Shown here piece after piece: positions 20,451 to 31,489 of a stretch of 64,000 bases of DNA. A program made the translations under genes and the position numbers. The first letter of the stretch is position 1. Each line of letters begins with the position of its first letter. The notes beneath the pieces are model-generated. The model did not search any database. It was not told the origin of the DNA and saw nothing but the letters and a program-made list of their open reading frames with translations. The stretch is from Ceratotherium simum simum (Eukaryota; Chordata; Mammalia; Perissodactyla; Rhinocerotidae): the NCBI RefSeq assembly GCF_000283155.1, contig NW_004454262.1, positions 525,246 to 589,245 of the forward strand. The letters run 5' to 3'.

Positions 20451-22389
20451 TGCAGGCCTCAAACAAAAACATTCAGACTCCCCAACCCAGTGCAGTACCC
20501 CTCGGCTAGTGGTTTTTCTGCTTTTCTCATGCTCCTGGGCCTGACCCAGCTCTCATGACCCAGGTTTAGGGCTTCTTTTCAGGCCCCAAGATGGCAACTC
20601 TCTAGAGACAATCTGCAGAATACTAGCGAGTACTTGGAAGATGTATTAAATCCCAACCATTATCATTTGAGTATGAATTAGTTCATAGCTTTATCAGGGA
20701 GGGATAAACAGCAGAGTTACATCTCTGTTTGTTTTCTGTGCATTTCCCTTTTCCTCTTCCATCTCTCATTCTATAGGGAAAGAGAACACAGACTCAAGGA
20801 ACCAGGTAGCCTGAGGTTGGGACCTACAGATTCTCGGATGCCTGCTTGCCTCCAGGGACTATAAAAGCCTGTGTCTGCAGGAAGGAAGGAGGAACAGGGA
20901 CGAAAGCTGAAGATGGGGAAGGGGTGGAGTCCTTGAAGTGGGGGAAAAAGTAGGCGCTAATATCAAAAGGCTCAAGATGCAGAAAGAAGGGACTCAAGGC
21001 GCAGCTTTGCACAACATTCTGAAGAGAAGGCGAGGGCTCTGGACAGTTTGTCTGGAGATGTGGATGTTGAGAGAAAGACCTCATCCCCTGCCCAAGACAT
21101 AGTTGAATAAAAGGAATGCGCTCACTGTGTCAACACAGACGGGCCCCAGGGGGATGGAACCTTCAAGGGTCAGAGCAGTGTTTGTCACAAGCCCTAGGGG
21201 TGAAATGGAGCCATGAGAACAAAACCACAGTGGGAGGCAAGAGCAGCAGGGGTGATGCTTAAAGACACAGAACTCTGGGCAGGAGTTTACTGCCAGGCAA
21301 TTGGTCTTTGCCAAGGATGCCCAGAAGAAGAGGAAACGACAACATCTTGTGGGCCCAGAACTGGAAACCAGGAACAAAGGCAGGGGGGAAGGGGCTGAAA
21401 GTTCCTCACATTCCACTGTGCTCCTAGACACAGTCTCCAGAGGTGGGGGACTGGCCCTTTACCCTCAGTCATCACTTAGCCCTCCCCGCCAGGGCGTTTG
21501 GGGGCCATATAAACAGAAAACCCGTGAGAGAGGCCATGCTGCCAGTCCTAACTCAGAGTTAGCCTGGTGGAGGCAGGCGGCCTTCCTTTCCCTCCTCAGG
21601 GGGGAGGCGAAGGCTGTTCCTTAACAACAGTAGTGGGCACTAAGCTAATAATCATTAACAGGCAATAAAACTAATAGCAGGCACTATAAGGAAAGGAAGC
21701 TAGCATCCTGTTCTGGGCAGGCCAGGCCTCCTGTGCGTAGTGGACTCTCTAGTCTGCCCTCAGTTCCTAATTGAAGCAGAGGAAAGAGAAGAGAAGGTAG
21801 ACAGAGGAAGGGATGGCAATGGAAGCCTGCACCCCACAGATGGTATGCCGAGGACCATGAGTGTCCTGTGATTGCCATGAGGTTAAACACCAGGACAGTG
21901 ACTGAGCAGGTGACAGCAGGTGAAGCAAGAAGGGGACCTTCCACACAAAGAAAATGTGCAGTAGGGATGTCCCTGTGGCAAGGCTTCCAGAAACGGACAC
22001 CTGGCCCATGAGAGCCAGTGGTTGGATACCTGTCACCTGAGGGCAGACACCTGCCAGAGCTGGGCAGAGAAGTGGGGACCCAGAAGCAGAAACACCCAAG
22101 AGAGATGTGACCCTCTTTTCCCTCGTCTCTCTTCCCTACCCCAACACCAGAAGATCTGGAAATGACACAGGAAGATCTGGAAGGGAGGAAAAGGAGAAGG
22201 GAGAGCAGACCACACCCGTCTGTGTTGCAAGAACTCACAGAAGCCTGCGCCCAGAGGACAGGGCATATATGTTAGGTCGAATAAGCTCCTGAAGGAGTTT
22301 TTCCCTCACCCACAGTTTTCCTTATTATAAATGCTTTATTTATTGTCATTTCGTATGCATATATAATTAGAGTGATAATTATAGAACAC
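20451..22389. other. Unassigned GC-richer segment
   Basis: The most GC-rich non-repeat stretch of the window. It carries many overlapping frames, including a 184-codon minus-strand frame at 21684-22238 rich in Ser, Leu, Pro and Gly with no recognisable domain. A TATA motif sits at 21509-21514. I see no conserved coding pattern, so no gene is called. Confidence 0.4.
21482..21545 (+). promoter_or_regulatory. Candidate TATA-type core promoter (weak)
   Basis: C-rich CCCTCCCCGCC is followed by GGGGGCCATATAAACAG, placing a TATAAA (21509-21514) just downstream of GC-box-like sequence; an ATG lies at 21538. The arrangement is promoter-like, but no recognisable transcript follows, so chance is a serious alternative. 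Confidence 0.2.
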
Positions 22390-22640
22390 TTTTAAACTTT
22401 GTATTAAAGACATTTGCAAACATATTCAAAATAGAGACTATGTAACAACTCCCACATACCCGTCGCCTAGTTTCAGCGATTATCAGCTCACGCTAGTCTT
22501 GCTTCATTTATACCCCCACCCGATACCCTCCTCTATCATTACTTCCTGGCATTAATTTAACCAAATCCCAGACATAGTTTTGTTTTGTCTGTAAACAGTT
22601 CAGTATATATCTCTAAAAGATGGGACTCTAAACTAAAATT
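22390..22640. repeat. Old L1-type 3' UTR-like repeat
   Basis: AACTCCCACATACCCGTCGCCTAGTTTCAGCGATTATC...TATACCCCCACCCGATACCC...CAAATCCCAGACATAG...TCAGTATATATCTCTAAAAGATGGGACTC matches a common mammalian repeat that I associate with old L1 3' UTRs. A related, longer copy in the same orientation occurs at 32871-33720. Confidence 0.6.
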
Positions 22641-23871
22641 TTTTATTGGTCTGGACTGGATTGGACTCCATGGGATTTGCCTGAGGGTACAAGTAGAGAA
22701 TGGAAAAGGAAATTCCACAGATTATGGCTGAAGGCCATGGTTAGAATATAATAAAACCATTCAATAACATTTGCACCCCACTAAGATTTAGACTGCTCAA
22801 TAAAATTATTACAACTAGAGTTTGAGCTACTTTATAGGGTTCACACAATGAATTGATTCAGGAGGAAGAGGCTGAGAACTGAGGCCTGGACTAGGGCAAC
22901 ATGACCTTGACCTCCAAGATGGCAGTGCCTATGCTGGAGAATGGAAGGAGTCTGTGCGCAAACGGAGGGCAGCCAGACGAACACGCCCACCTGCAGGAAG
23001 ACAACAGCATATCTGGTTTAGGTTCTACCGCTTTTTACTTTTGATCCCAAACTGATATTCAAAATTTATATAGACATCAGAATAACACTGTGATGTCAGG
23101 GAGTGACACGTCGCAGGATAAATCAAAAAAGGAAAATGGATCATTTCTTCCACTGTGTGCAGTGACTACTCAGGATGGAGAGTTGAGGTGTCCAAAGGAC
23201 TTCATAAAAATTTTAGGATTCTAAACTTGTGTCATGTTGATGACAGCTTTTAAAGAGCACTTAAATAGTTCTTTTCCCCGCAACTCGACTAATTATTGTG
23301 TGTGGAAAGGAAAGGTTGAGTTTTAACAAAATATTCCTTCAGAATGATAATTCTCAACCTCAGGGCCTTGGGCCACTCAGAAACCTGTGAATCAGTGAAT
23401 AGAGACCTCCGATCCGTATCACACATCATTTTAGTCCTTATTTAAATCCAATAAAACATGCAGCATGGATAATGAATTTTGTGTGTAAAGCAACATAATC
23501 TATTTTATTCAATAGATGCATTAGTGTTAGTAAGCAATCACATGTTTTACAGACTGAATAAATAATGTCCTCCCACATAGTCCCGCCAATTCTAACGTAT
23601 GTAGATACAGTTTTGATTAATTTTAATATATCATTTTAAAAGCATTAGTAGATTCATAGAACTTTCTCAATCAGCATTTACTAAAAGAACAGTTGCACCA
23701 TGTTAGGGTCAACAAGACATTCTGATGTTTAAGGAGGATTCAGATATCAAACAACATGGGAAGCACAGAGGTTATTATGGAGTTTATGAATAAGCGCTGA
23801 GGGAAAAATGCCTGTACCTCAAAGTTCTCCATCTCCAGAAAACTGGGGGGGTGGAAAGAACATAAAAAACC
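22641..23871. other. Unassigned non-coding sequence
   Basis: AT-leaning sequence with no recognisable gene. 22860-22990 is somewhat GC-richer but has no open frame of note. Confidence 0.45.
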
Positions 23872-24183
23872 TGTGTGTATGTATGTGTATGTGTGTATGT
23901 ATGTATATGTGTGTATACATATATACATATATCTGCACATAAATATATACATCATACATATATACATCAACATATACATTCACATATGCATGCACACACA
24001 TATACCTGTAGACATGCATATGCACAAACATATATACACATATACACCATAAATACACATATATATCCATATATACATACAGGCACAAATGCACACACGT
24101 ATTTACGTCCATATGTGCATGCATGTATATGTGCACATATACACATACATATACGCATACATACATATGCACATGCATGCACA
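23872..24183. repeat. Compound TG/TA then CA/TA microsatellite
   Basis: About 310 bp of nearly pure alternating purine-pyrimidine dinucleotides. The left 45 bp is TGTGTATGTATG-type. From about 23917 it turns into ACATAT/ACACAT-type for roughly 265 bp. Because the sequence lacks stop codons, long frames appear on both strands (23875-24195 plus; 23819-24199 minus, with Tyr/Val/Cys/Met/His-rich translation). These are artefacts. Such sequence is prone to Z-DNA and, given the TG-to-CA switch, to hairpins. Confidence 0.95.
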
Positions 24184-24944
24184 CGAAGTGGTTAGGCACA
24201 TGGTTCTAAAAGGAACCCAGGGAAGGAAAAGAAAGAAGTGGCAAGCACATGGGTTTTCAGGTGGAATGGAGCTCCCAGCTGCAGCTCAGAGAGCTGGTGT
24301 CACTTGGGAGGTTTGATGCTCCTCCTCAGAGGCAACAAGGGAGTAAGAAGTTCCAACATCTGGAAAATGCCATCCAAGTATTATCAATGGTTCTCACTGG
24401 GTAGCAGGGGTATTGGGCAATGTTTATTTAATTCTTTAATCTTCTGTTCTTTTTCTTATTTTACAATCAGCATGAGGCATTTAGGCAATCACAAAAATTA
24501 ATACCTCTATTTTAATTTTGAAAAATAATAAAGTCTCTGTGGCAGGTGGATTTGCTATCACTCTACGAAAGGAAGTCCAGGCCAGTGGTGGCTGCGCGAG
24601 CAGGTGGATCTCGAAAACAAAGGAAAACAAAAGGAAACTCACACAGGCCAGGGATTCTCTGTTTTAAGCCGCAAGACCTCAGGGACTTTAAAGAAAATTA
24701 GATCCACATATTTCTAACTTGTCTAGTATAAAATCTTCAAAATGTCATTTTCTTTGTGTTCTCTGATACTTTTGAAATCCTTGGAACATTTTTCTTAAAA
24801 TAATTTTTCAGTTCTGCTGACAGATAGAGGTAAATGGGTTTTAACACCATACACTGTCAGCTGTAACATAAAGGGTTTTTTTTTCTTTTTGATTGTGAAA
24901 TTCAGCAAGCATTTTCTGTTGCTTTATAACACACTGTTGAGAAA
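24184..24944. other. Unassigned non-coding sequence
   Basis: No gene recognised. Frames starting in the microsatellite run a little way in and end. Confidence 0.45.
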
Positions 24945-25155
24945 TGAACAACCATGGACATCGTATAGTGGAGAAAACAGGGATTCAGTGTGAGATGGCC
25001 AGGGTTCAAGTTTCAGATTCATCACTTATGGCAGCTTCCTTCTCCCTGAGCTCTGGTGTCCTCAGTGTGAAAATACTCATATCAGAGTGTTGTGAGGATC
25101 AAGGAGCACCGTATGTGAAAACCCCGGGGACAGAAGGAAACCTCTGCATTGGTTA
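24945..25155 (+). repeat. MIR SINE
   Basis: GGGATTCAGTGTGAGATGGCCAGGGTTCAAGTTTCAG...TCATCACTTATGGCAGCTTCC...TCAGTGTGAAAATACTCATATCAGAGTGTTGTGAGGATCAAGGAG is a near-complete MIR in sense orientation. Confidence 0.75.
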
Positions 25156-25600
25156 GGTCTCTGCCAGCTGAAGGTGCCAAAAGCCAAATGAAACTGACTT
25201 AAGCAACTGAAGGGATTTATTGACAAATCACGGCTAGAAACAGAGCTGAAAGGACCCAATCGGGACTTCACTTCTGTCTCTCCAGCTCCCGGCAGGCATG
25301 GTGGCCCACGGCATTTCCAGACTTACACCACATTGGCTTAGTGAGTCCCCTTTTCCAAAAGCATCAAGAACAAAGTTCTGGGCTGGGCTCTTGCTGGCCT
25401 GGCTAGGGTTATGTACCCACCCTGTGGTTTGGGGGTGTGGCTCTGGGGGTGTGGGGGTGTGGTACTCACATTGGTCAGCCTGGGTCATTCGCTCACCCAA
25501 TGTGGATGCCAGGGGTGGGTTTACACGAACCAGGAGTGGAGAGGCGTCCAAGGACAATCAGCATGTATTACCAGAGGGGAAAATGAATGCTGAGCAGATC
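25156..25600. repeat. Dispersed repeat (unresolved) with G-rich tract
   Basis: Opens with GGTCTCTGCCAGCTGAAGGTGCCAAAAGCC...AACTGACTTAAGCAACTGAAGGGATTTATTGAC, resembling an old dispersed repeat whose relatives may occur at 17395 and 58700. A G-rich tract (25425-25466) has three GGGGG runs separated by TGT-type spacers. Frames here are short and unconvincing. Confidence 0.45.
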
Positions 25601-25945
25601 ACACACTAAAATACATTTCAGTTCCATAGTGATAATTGTATACTAAGTATTGCTTTATTTTATTGTCATTAAACAACAGATTCCATGAAGCTAATGGAAG
25701 TTAACAAATAGATGTTATTGAAAATGTGCATTATTGTGGTTCAGTACTCCTTGTGATGAGATGACCAAAACTATAGAACGTAATGCCCTGTCCTTGAGAA
25801 CTTAATAACCAGGAATGATACCCCATCCCCAGCCAGGGACCCCAGGAAGCAGATCCTGTGACAGAGGTTGGCGTGTCAGCAGCATCTTAGGACATGCGCT
25901 CAGGATCCCTGGCTGTGGGAGTGAAGGAAGCAGGCCTGGTTTAAA
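25601..25945. other. Unassigned non-coding sequence
   Basis: No gene or clear transposon recognised. Confidence 0.45.
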
Positions 25946-26288
25946 GCACGGATCAGCAAACTTTTTCTTTAAAGGGCCAGAGAGTAAATGCTTTTGGCCT
26001 TACCGGCCATACGGTCTCTGCAGCAACTATTCAGTGCTTACTGTTGCAGCATGAAAGTAGGCACAGAAAATACATAAACAGATGAGCCTGGCTGTGTTCC
26101 AATAAAATTGCACTTATGGACACTGATACTTTAATTTCATATAATTTTTATGTGTCACAAAATATCATTCTTCTTTTGATTTTTTTCAACCATCTAAAAA
26201 TGTAAAAGCCATTCTTAGCTCCTGGGCCATACGAAAACAGGCAGCAAGCCAGATTTGGCCAGTGGGCTATAATTGTTGACCCTGGTTC
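25946..26288 (+). mobile_element. hAT-type non-autonomous DNA transposon
   Basis: CGGATCAGCAAACTTTTTCTTTAAAGGGCCAGAGAGTAAATGCTTTTGGCC...GGCCATACGGTCTCTGCAGCAACTATTCAG...CTGTGTTCCAATAAAATTGCAC...CAGATTTGGCC...GTTGACCCTG matches a very common mammalian non-autonomous DNA element of the hAT/Charlie kind. About 340 bp including an internal AT-rich expansion. Exact family name not certain. Confidence 0.7.
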
Positions 26289-27758
26289 AGAGGAAGAAGT
26301 TGAAATGAGATGCAGTTCCCAACAGGGCCTCCGCCTATCCCTTGGGGAGACCTGCACTGGAATGGCCCTGCAGAGTTGTCCTGAATCAGGGGTAAGTTGC
26401 CCTGAATTGGGGCCTTGGGTGCTGCATGTCCCTGGGAAGCCGGAATGAGCTTGGGTGAGGTGGCTGTCTTCAGCACAGGACAAGTCTCAGAGAGGGACAC
26501 AACTGAGACCTGTCATCTATAATACTCTCAGCAACTGGGGTAATAAGTGCCTCAGTCCTGGAGGGCCATGGACCCCTTATATTCCAATGACTAGACTACA
26601 CCCACTGTAACTGATTCCACAGTTATCCATGTTTTGATTACAAGAAAATTCCATTATTATTTCCAGTGTACAGTTCCTGGAATTGACATGCGAATGATGT
26701 CAATCCTCTATAGCACACTAAAAAACGAAATATGTTCTTTAGGGCTGCCATCTTTTTAAGTCACAACTTCAGGAGTGCTACTGAGAACGTATGGTTCCCT
26801 TCAAATTCAACCTCGTTAACGTGGGTTGCTCACTCTGTACCGGGAGTGGTGCTAGAGTTTTCACATATTTTGAGAAGACAGATGGATTTGAAGTCTAGTC
26901 CTTGAAATAGTTGTGTTGAGGAACAAACACCTGCAACAGTTTTATTTATTCTAAATAGTGTTCTATTTCTCACCACCAAATCCCCATTTCTTGATCCTTA
27001 TAATGACAGCTTGGCTCAACTCTGTTTTTCCCAACCACTTTCAGTCACTGGGAACAATACTCAATTCTGGACTTCAGTGCTCTTCTCTTCTCCTTTCCTT
27101 AATGAAGGCTGGAGCTGTGGTAGTGGCAGAACCAAGCTCTCCCTCAGCCTCCTCTGGACACAAACCCCTCTAATTGTAGGAAGTAGAAGAGGGAGAGAGG
27201 AAAGGGCACGTGTCCCTCATTTGTGCTGGAGGAGACAGTAGTGGCCCCAAGAGGCTCCACTGACAAAGGGCTCCCTCCTGTCTACCAAGCATCCCAGGTG
27301 ATTGGGCTGCATCTCCAGCAGGAGGCACCATGTCATGCCTGGGACTCCTCCCCCAAATTCCAAACTCTTCTACCATCCACTGCTCATTTCAATATGATCC
27401 AGCTTCTAAACTCTCCAAAACTGGCATAGTTCTGGCCTTTTCTGCACCTGAAAGTCTATCAAAATGAGATCTCTCCTCAATTTCTTTTAGGTTCTCACAA
27501 ATTTGGTAACCCAGGATCAGGTCAGGAGGTACATGGGCTAGGCAGTCTGCAGGGGTGAATGTTCTATCTCCCTGTCTTGCAAGAACTCTCTTTCTGAGTG
27601 ATTCTTATCCTCATTCTTCCCAAGTTTATAGGGGAGGAATTAGCAGCAACTCAAACCCCACTCGCAATGCAAGAATTGAGAGGAGAAGTAATCTCCTTTG
27701 GCAGGCTCAGCCTTCCCCTATAACAGCCCCCTTCTCCAAGGCCTCTCGTTAGAGTGAT

Positions 27759-27792
27759 GGTGGTGGTGGTGGGGGCTGGGGGTTGGTGGGGC
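27759..27792 (+). repeat. G-rich tract (GGT repeats, GGGGG runs)
   Basis: GGT repeated about five times, then GGGGGCTGGGGGTTGGTGGGG. It has three runs of four or more G plus several GG pairs: a possible two-quartet G-quadruplex, short of the classic four-run G3+ rule. Confidence 0.8.
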
Positions 27793-27967
27793 TGCCTTTC
27801 TCTCCTGCCAACTGTCTGGAAGCCTTCTGGTGAGACGGCTGGCCAAAACTGCTGGCAGTGCTCTGAATTTAGAATCTCAGGAACTTAGTATCATTTGTCC
27901 ATAATTTGGGGCTTTAACTGCAGTTCCTGCCAAGAGGGAAGATCCTATTCCACACACTCTGATATGT

Positions 27968-28050
27968 TTTGTTTTGTTTGGTTTGGTTTGGTTTGAGTTA
28001 GGTTGGGTTGGGTTGGTTTTGTTGTTGTTTTGTTTTGTATTGTTGTTGCC
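27968..28050 (+). repeat. GTTTT/GGTTT/GGGTT degenerate repeat
   Basis: Starts as TTTTG units, turns into GGTTT units, then GGTTGGGTTGGGTTGG (about 28001-28016), then back to TTG/TTTTG units. The centre has four GG pairs spaced by TT(G). Confidence 0.85.
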
Positions 28051-28874
28051 TTAGCAAGTAACAAGGTACTACTAGAGATTTTTTAAAAAGCAAAACCACA
28101 CCCCCTGAAAAGCCCATCTTTGCTTTTCTAATCCCTTCTTGGCAAATCTCTCAATTGATTTAATGGCTGTGTTTATGGTATTTATCCTTTGGAAGAGCAA
28201 AGCCATATTTGCATAGCTGATAGCCATCTTTCAAAGCTTCTAATGTCATGATTGATTTTAAACTTAAAATGAGGTACATGAACATAAAGAAATAGAGTAC
28301 TTCTTTTCAGATCTAACCGTCTTAGAATTCTGCACTCTATGTTCTACTCCTGAAATTGGCCATTGCAGAAAGGCTAGTACACTCAGGGAGTCAGTCTCTA
28401 TTAGGAACTATAAACAAATATCTACTAAACAATGTCCATGCACATGAATTTGCACATACGTGACTTCTATCCTGTGTTCCCACTGTTACACTAACGTGCA
28501 TTTAGTAGGATTGGGATGGAAGAGAGCTTCCAGCGGAATAGCAACACCTATGGGGCTCAGCCAGGTTGCTGGAGGGGCAGTTTTCCAAGAAGGGATCTAT
28601 TGATTCAGACATGCAAGATTCACACTGCACTTGGAATTCAGACAGGCTTTCAAAGAGCTATGATACAAAGGGACATGCCACATAGCAAGAGGAAGCTTGT
28701 GATCCTCCCCTGGCTGGCTGTGACAACTAGCAGAAACCCAAGCAGATGGCATTCTTCTCTACTGCACCATTGAAAAAGGGAGAATTCAGTCCTTTTCTTC
28801 CCTCATCTCTTCATCCGTATTCAGCTTTGTAAAAGAGCAATTACGTCCATGTTTAACTTTTTTGGAAAAATTAT

Positions 28875-29212
28875 TACAAATTGGGGGAAAATAGAGGATT
28901 TTTAAGGCAGTGAAACTACTCCATATGATACTATAATGGCGGGTACATGTCATTACACATTTGTGCAAACCCATGGAATGTACGACACCAAGAGTGGACC
29001 CTAAGGAAAACTATGGACTTGGGGTAATAATGACGTGTCAGCGTAGGCTTATCCATTGTAACAAATGTACCCTCTGGTGGGGGATGTTCGTAATGGGGGA
29101 GGTGCTACATGTGTAGGGGCCGGGGGTATATGGGAAAATCTCTGTACCTTCCATGAAATTTTGCTGTGAATCTAAAACTGCTCAAAAAAATAAAATCTAT
29201 TAAAAAAAATTA
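28875..29212 (+). mobile_element. L1 LINE 3' end, sense
   Basis: TATGATACTATAATGGCGGGTACATGTCATTACACATTTGTGCAAACCCATGGAATGTACGACACCAAGAGTGGACCC...CTCTGGTGGGGGATG...TATATGGGAAAATCTCTGTACC...CTAAAACTGCTC then an A-rich tail: a sense L1M 3' UTR truncated at its 5' side. Confidence 0.75.
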
Positions 29213-29879
29213 TTACATAGACCTTCCTTGTGTAACATTGGAAAAAGCAAAGCTGCATTTGATTCTGCCCAACCCACACTTCACGCAAGAAGCATTATCA
29301 CACAAGACATGTCTAAGGGTAGGCTTTGCCAATAGTACCTGGGATCTCTCCAGAGGATTCTTCTCTTTACTGCTTGATGCCTGCTTCAGGTAATCCTACT
29401 CTAGCCCAGAGATCTAAGCAGATGCTGACACCAGCCCAGCAAAACAAGCAGGGGGCATGTGAATAAGTCATACTCCTTAGCTTTCTCCTGGAATAAGTCT
29501 TTTTCTCCAGCCACCATTTGGACGTGCTTCACCCCCTGGAGAGGAGGGCTGCTGCTCCTGTCCTGCGACTGCTGGGAATTTTATGCCTAATAAAGGCTTC
29601 ATTAACACGCAAGTATGATCAGGCCTTGCAGGTAATGGCTGAGCAGTCTAGAGGTTCAGTCTATTTTATACTAAAATGCGCAAATTCTTGCATTTGTGCA
29701 TTTTAAAAAACAGGAAAAAAATAATGAAAATGTGTCATTCTCTAAGGACAAGTCTACTTGCACCTCCTTTCAAATGAGATGCAATATTGAGGGCATCTTA
29801 CACATAGATGTGAATTTATCTCATGAACAAGAATAAAAAAGCTGTGTCAAATTCTGTTAGCATAGGCCTCTTCTTCTTC
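29213..29879. other. Unassigned; possible LTR-like polyadenylation region
   Basis: No gene recognised. 29490-29620 (CCAGCCACCATTTGGACG...GGAATTTTATGCCTAATAAAGGCTTCATTAACACGC) resembles the R/U5 side of an endogenous-retrovirus-type LTR by its AATAAAGGC, but ends are not evident. Confidence 0.35.
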
Positions 29880-29892
29880 CCCAAATAATCTT

Positions 29893-30152
29893 TTTTGTTT
29901 TGAGGAAGATTGGCCCTGAGCTAACATCTGTTGCCAAAATCCTCTTATTTTCCTTCTTTTTCTCCCCAAAGCCCCAGTACATAGTTGTATATCCTAGTTG
30001 TAGGTCCTTCTAATTCTTCTACGTGGGACACCTCCTCAGCATGGCTTGATGAGCAGTGCCTAGTTTCGAGCCCAGGATTCGAACCCGTGAACCTCCAGCC
30101 ACCAAGATGGAACATGTAAACTTAACTGCTACACCGCCAGGCCAGCCCCCCG
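29893..30152 (-). mobile_element. ERE SINE (tRNA-derived), antisense, long form
   Basis: The plus strand reads TTTTGTTTTGAGGAAGATTGGCCCTGAGCTAACATCTGTTGCC, through CTCCCCAAAGCCCCAGTACATAG and CTAGTTGTAGGTCCTTCTAATTC, to TTAACTGCTACACCGCCAGGCCAGCCCCC. That is the complete ERE in reverse, 5' end near 30152. Its B box in sense is GGGTTCGAATCCTGGG. Flanks show a weak duplication (CCCAAATAATCTT at 29880-29892; CCCAACAATCCTT at 30153-30165, 11/13). Confidence 0.95.
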
Positions 30153-30165
30153 CCCAACAATCCTT

Positions 30166-30864
30166 GACATTGAAAGTGGATTCTAGAGAGATGAATTGTT
30201 CCAGAGAAACAATTTGTGCCTTGTTAGCTGCACCTTAACAAGAGCTGCAGGTGACCTTAAGAAATGTAAACACTATAGATATTGTCTCAGCAATGACTTT
30301 CTGGGTTCCACCAAGCACTTCCATTACCTCTGCTAATGCCTACATTTTGGTTTCCTTGAACAGTTTGCCTCTCAGGCCCAGAAAGAGGATTCTTTCCCAT
30401 TAGCTTTTGCTCCCACCTCCTCATTAGCCCTTCAACTTGGAAATAGAAGAAAAATTGGCAATCTATGAAAACATTCTGTTTGGGCTTTTGTATGGTACTT
30501 ATAAGACGCCTAAATTAGCTCAAGAGGATTCTTGGCTGACAATCCTTATTACATCTATTGTTAACTCATCAGTAGACCAAAACTGAGTAAACCAAGTTTT
30601 CCGCCCAATAATTAACCAATGGTTTCATTTGGTGGTTTGTTCCATCAACGAATTACAGCCTTCAAAAGGATGATATCACTACCTGGCTAGAAGAAAAGTT
30701 AAGCTAATCAAAAGCCATTTTCAGAGATGACTGAAAAGAGAGAAAATGAATTTAAGATATCAAAGAAATCATGCTGCCAGATTTGTTGAGACAGTGAATC
30801 TACAGCCTGGAATTCTGAAATAAATCTTTAATACTGTGCTTCCTTGGCTAAGTTGTGGAAATAT
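30166..30864. other. Unassigned non-coding sequence
   Basis: No gene or clear transposon recognised. Confidence 0.45.
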
Positions 30865-31020
30865 AGAGTTAGAGATATCAACATCCTGGAAGGAATGTTA
30901 GAAACAATCCACCCAAACTCCTCAATTTACAAATGAAAAAGTGAAGTCTGGAGATTAAAATCACCCGCCCGAGGTCTCAGAACAGAATTGAACTAAAACC
31001 TTGGTCCCTCTAAGATTATT
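30865..31020 (+). repeat. MIR-family SINE
   Basis: GTTAGAAACAATCCACCCAAACTCCTCAATTTACAAATGAAAAAGTGAAGTCTGGAGATTAAAATCACCCGCCCGAGGTCTCAG...GAACTAAAACCTTGGTCC follows the MIR-type pattern 'tttacagatgaggaaactgaggcccagagaggttaagtgacttgcccaaggtcac...gaacccaggtc'. Confidence 0.65.
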
Positions 31021-31489
31021 TGAAGCTGTTAGTATAGAGTTCTGTGTTTTAATCAAATAAAGTGTAGAGAAAAAATAATCTTACATTTATTTGAATACAT
31101 TCACAGTAATTTTTAAGCATAATAATAGTCATTAATGTATAGTAATTTGCAGAGGTGGTTCTGATTACTATAAATTTCAAACAGCCAAACAAGATTTCTG
31201 TGTCTTCACACACCTTATTGGTTCTGAGGCATCCATCGTCAGTGTAAATGGACTGTTCGCGTGGACCACTTGCAGACGCACACTCTCTGTCACTCACTAG
31301 CCGCTGACAATCTCAAGGCAGTGGCTGCCTGGCAACCCAGGCCTTTGAGCCTCAAATGAGCAGAGCTCTCTGCCAAACCTTGAAGGAAGCGTACCATGAT
31401 CCCAAAACACATCTTTGTCATCTAAACCCTGAGTTTTGGGGATTATTTGATACATGGTAAAGATGTTCCAATCTTTTGTTTGTGTTTTT
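31021..31489. other. Unassigned non-coding sequence
   Basis: No gene recognised. The 82-codon minus frame at 31049-31297 has no recognisable domain. Confidence 0.45.

Larger units (their letters stand above)
26289..28874. other. Unassigned; G-rich and T/G-rich simple tracts
   Basis: No gene recognised over about 2.6 kb. Short frames (26148-26500 minus, 26958-27429 plus, 27555-27752 plus, 28516-28773 plus) carry no domain. Two simple tracts stand out, at 27759-27792 and 27968-28050. Confidence 0.4.

Noticed and set aside
23819..24199. Frames of 126 codons (minus) and 106 codons (plus) rich in Tyr, Cys, His, Val and Met
   Set aside because: They are translations of the TG/CA/TA microsatellite, which lacks stop codons in either direction; not genes.
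25425..25466. Classic G-quadruplex
   Set aside because: Only three runs of five G within reach; the fourth run needed for a three-quartet motif is too far away.
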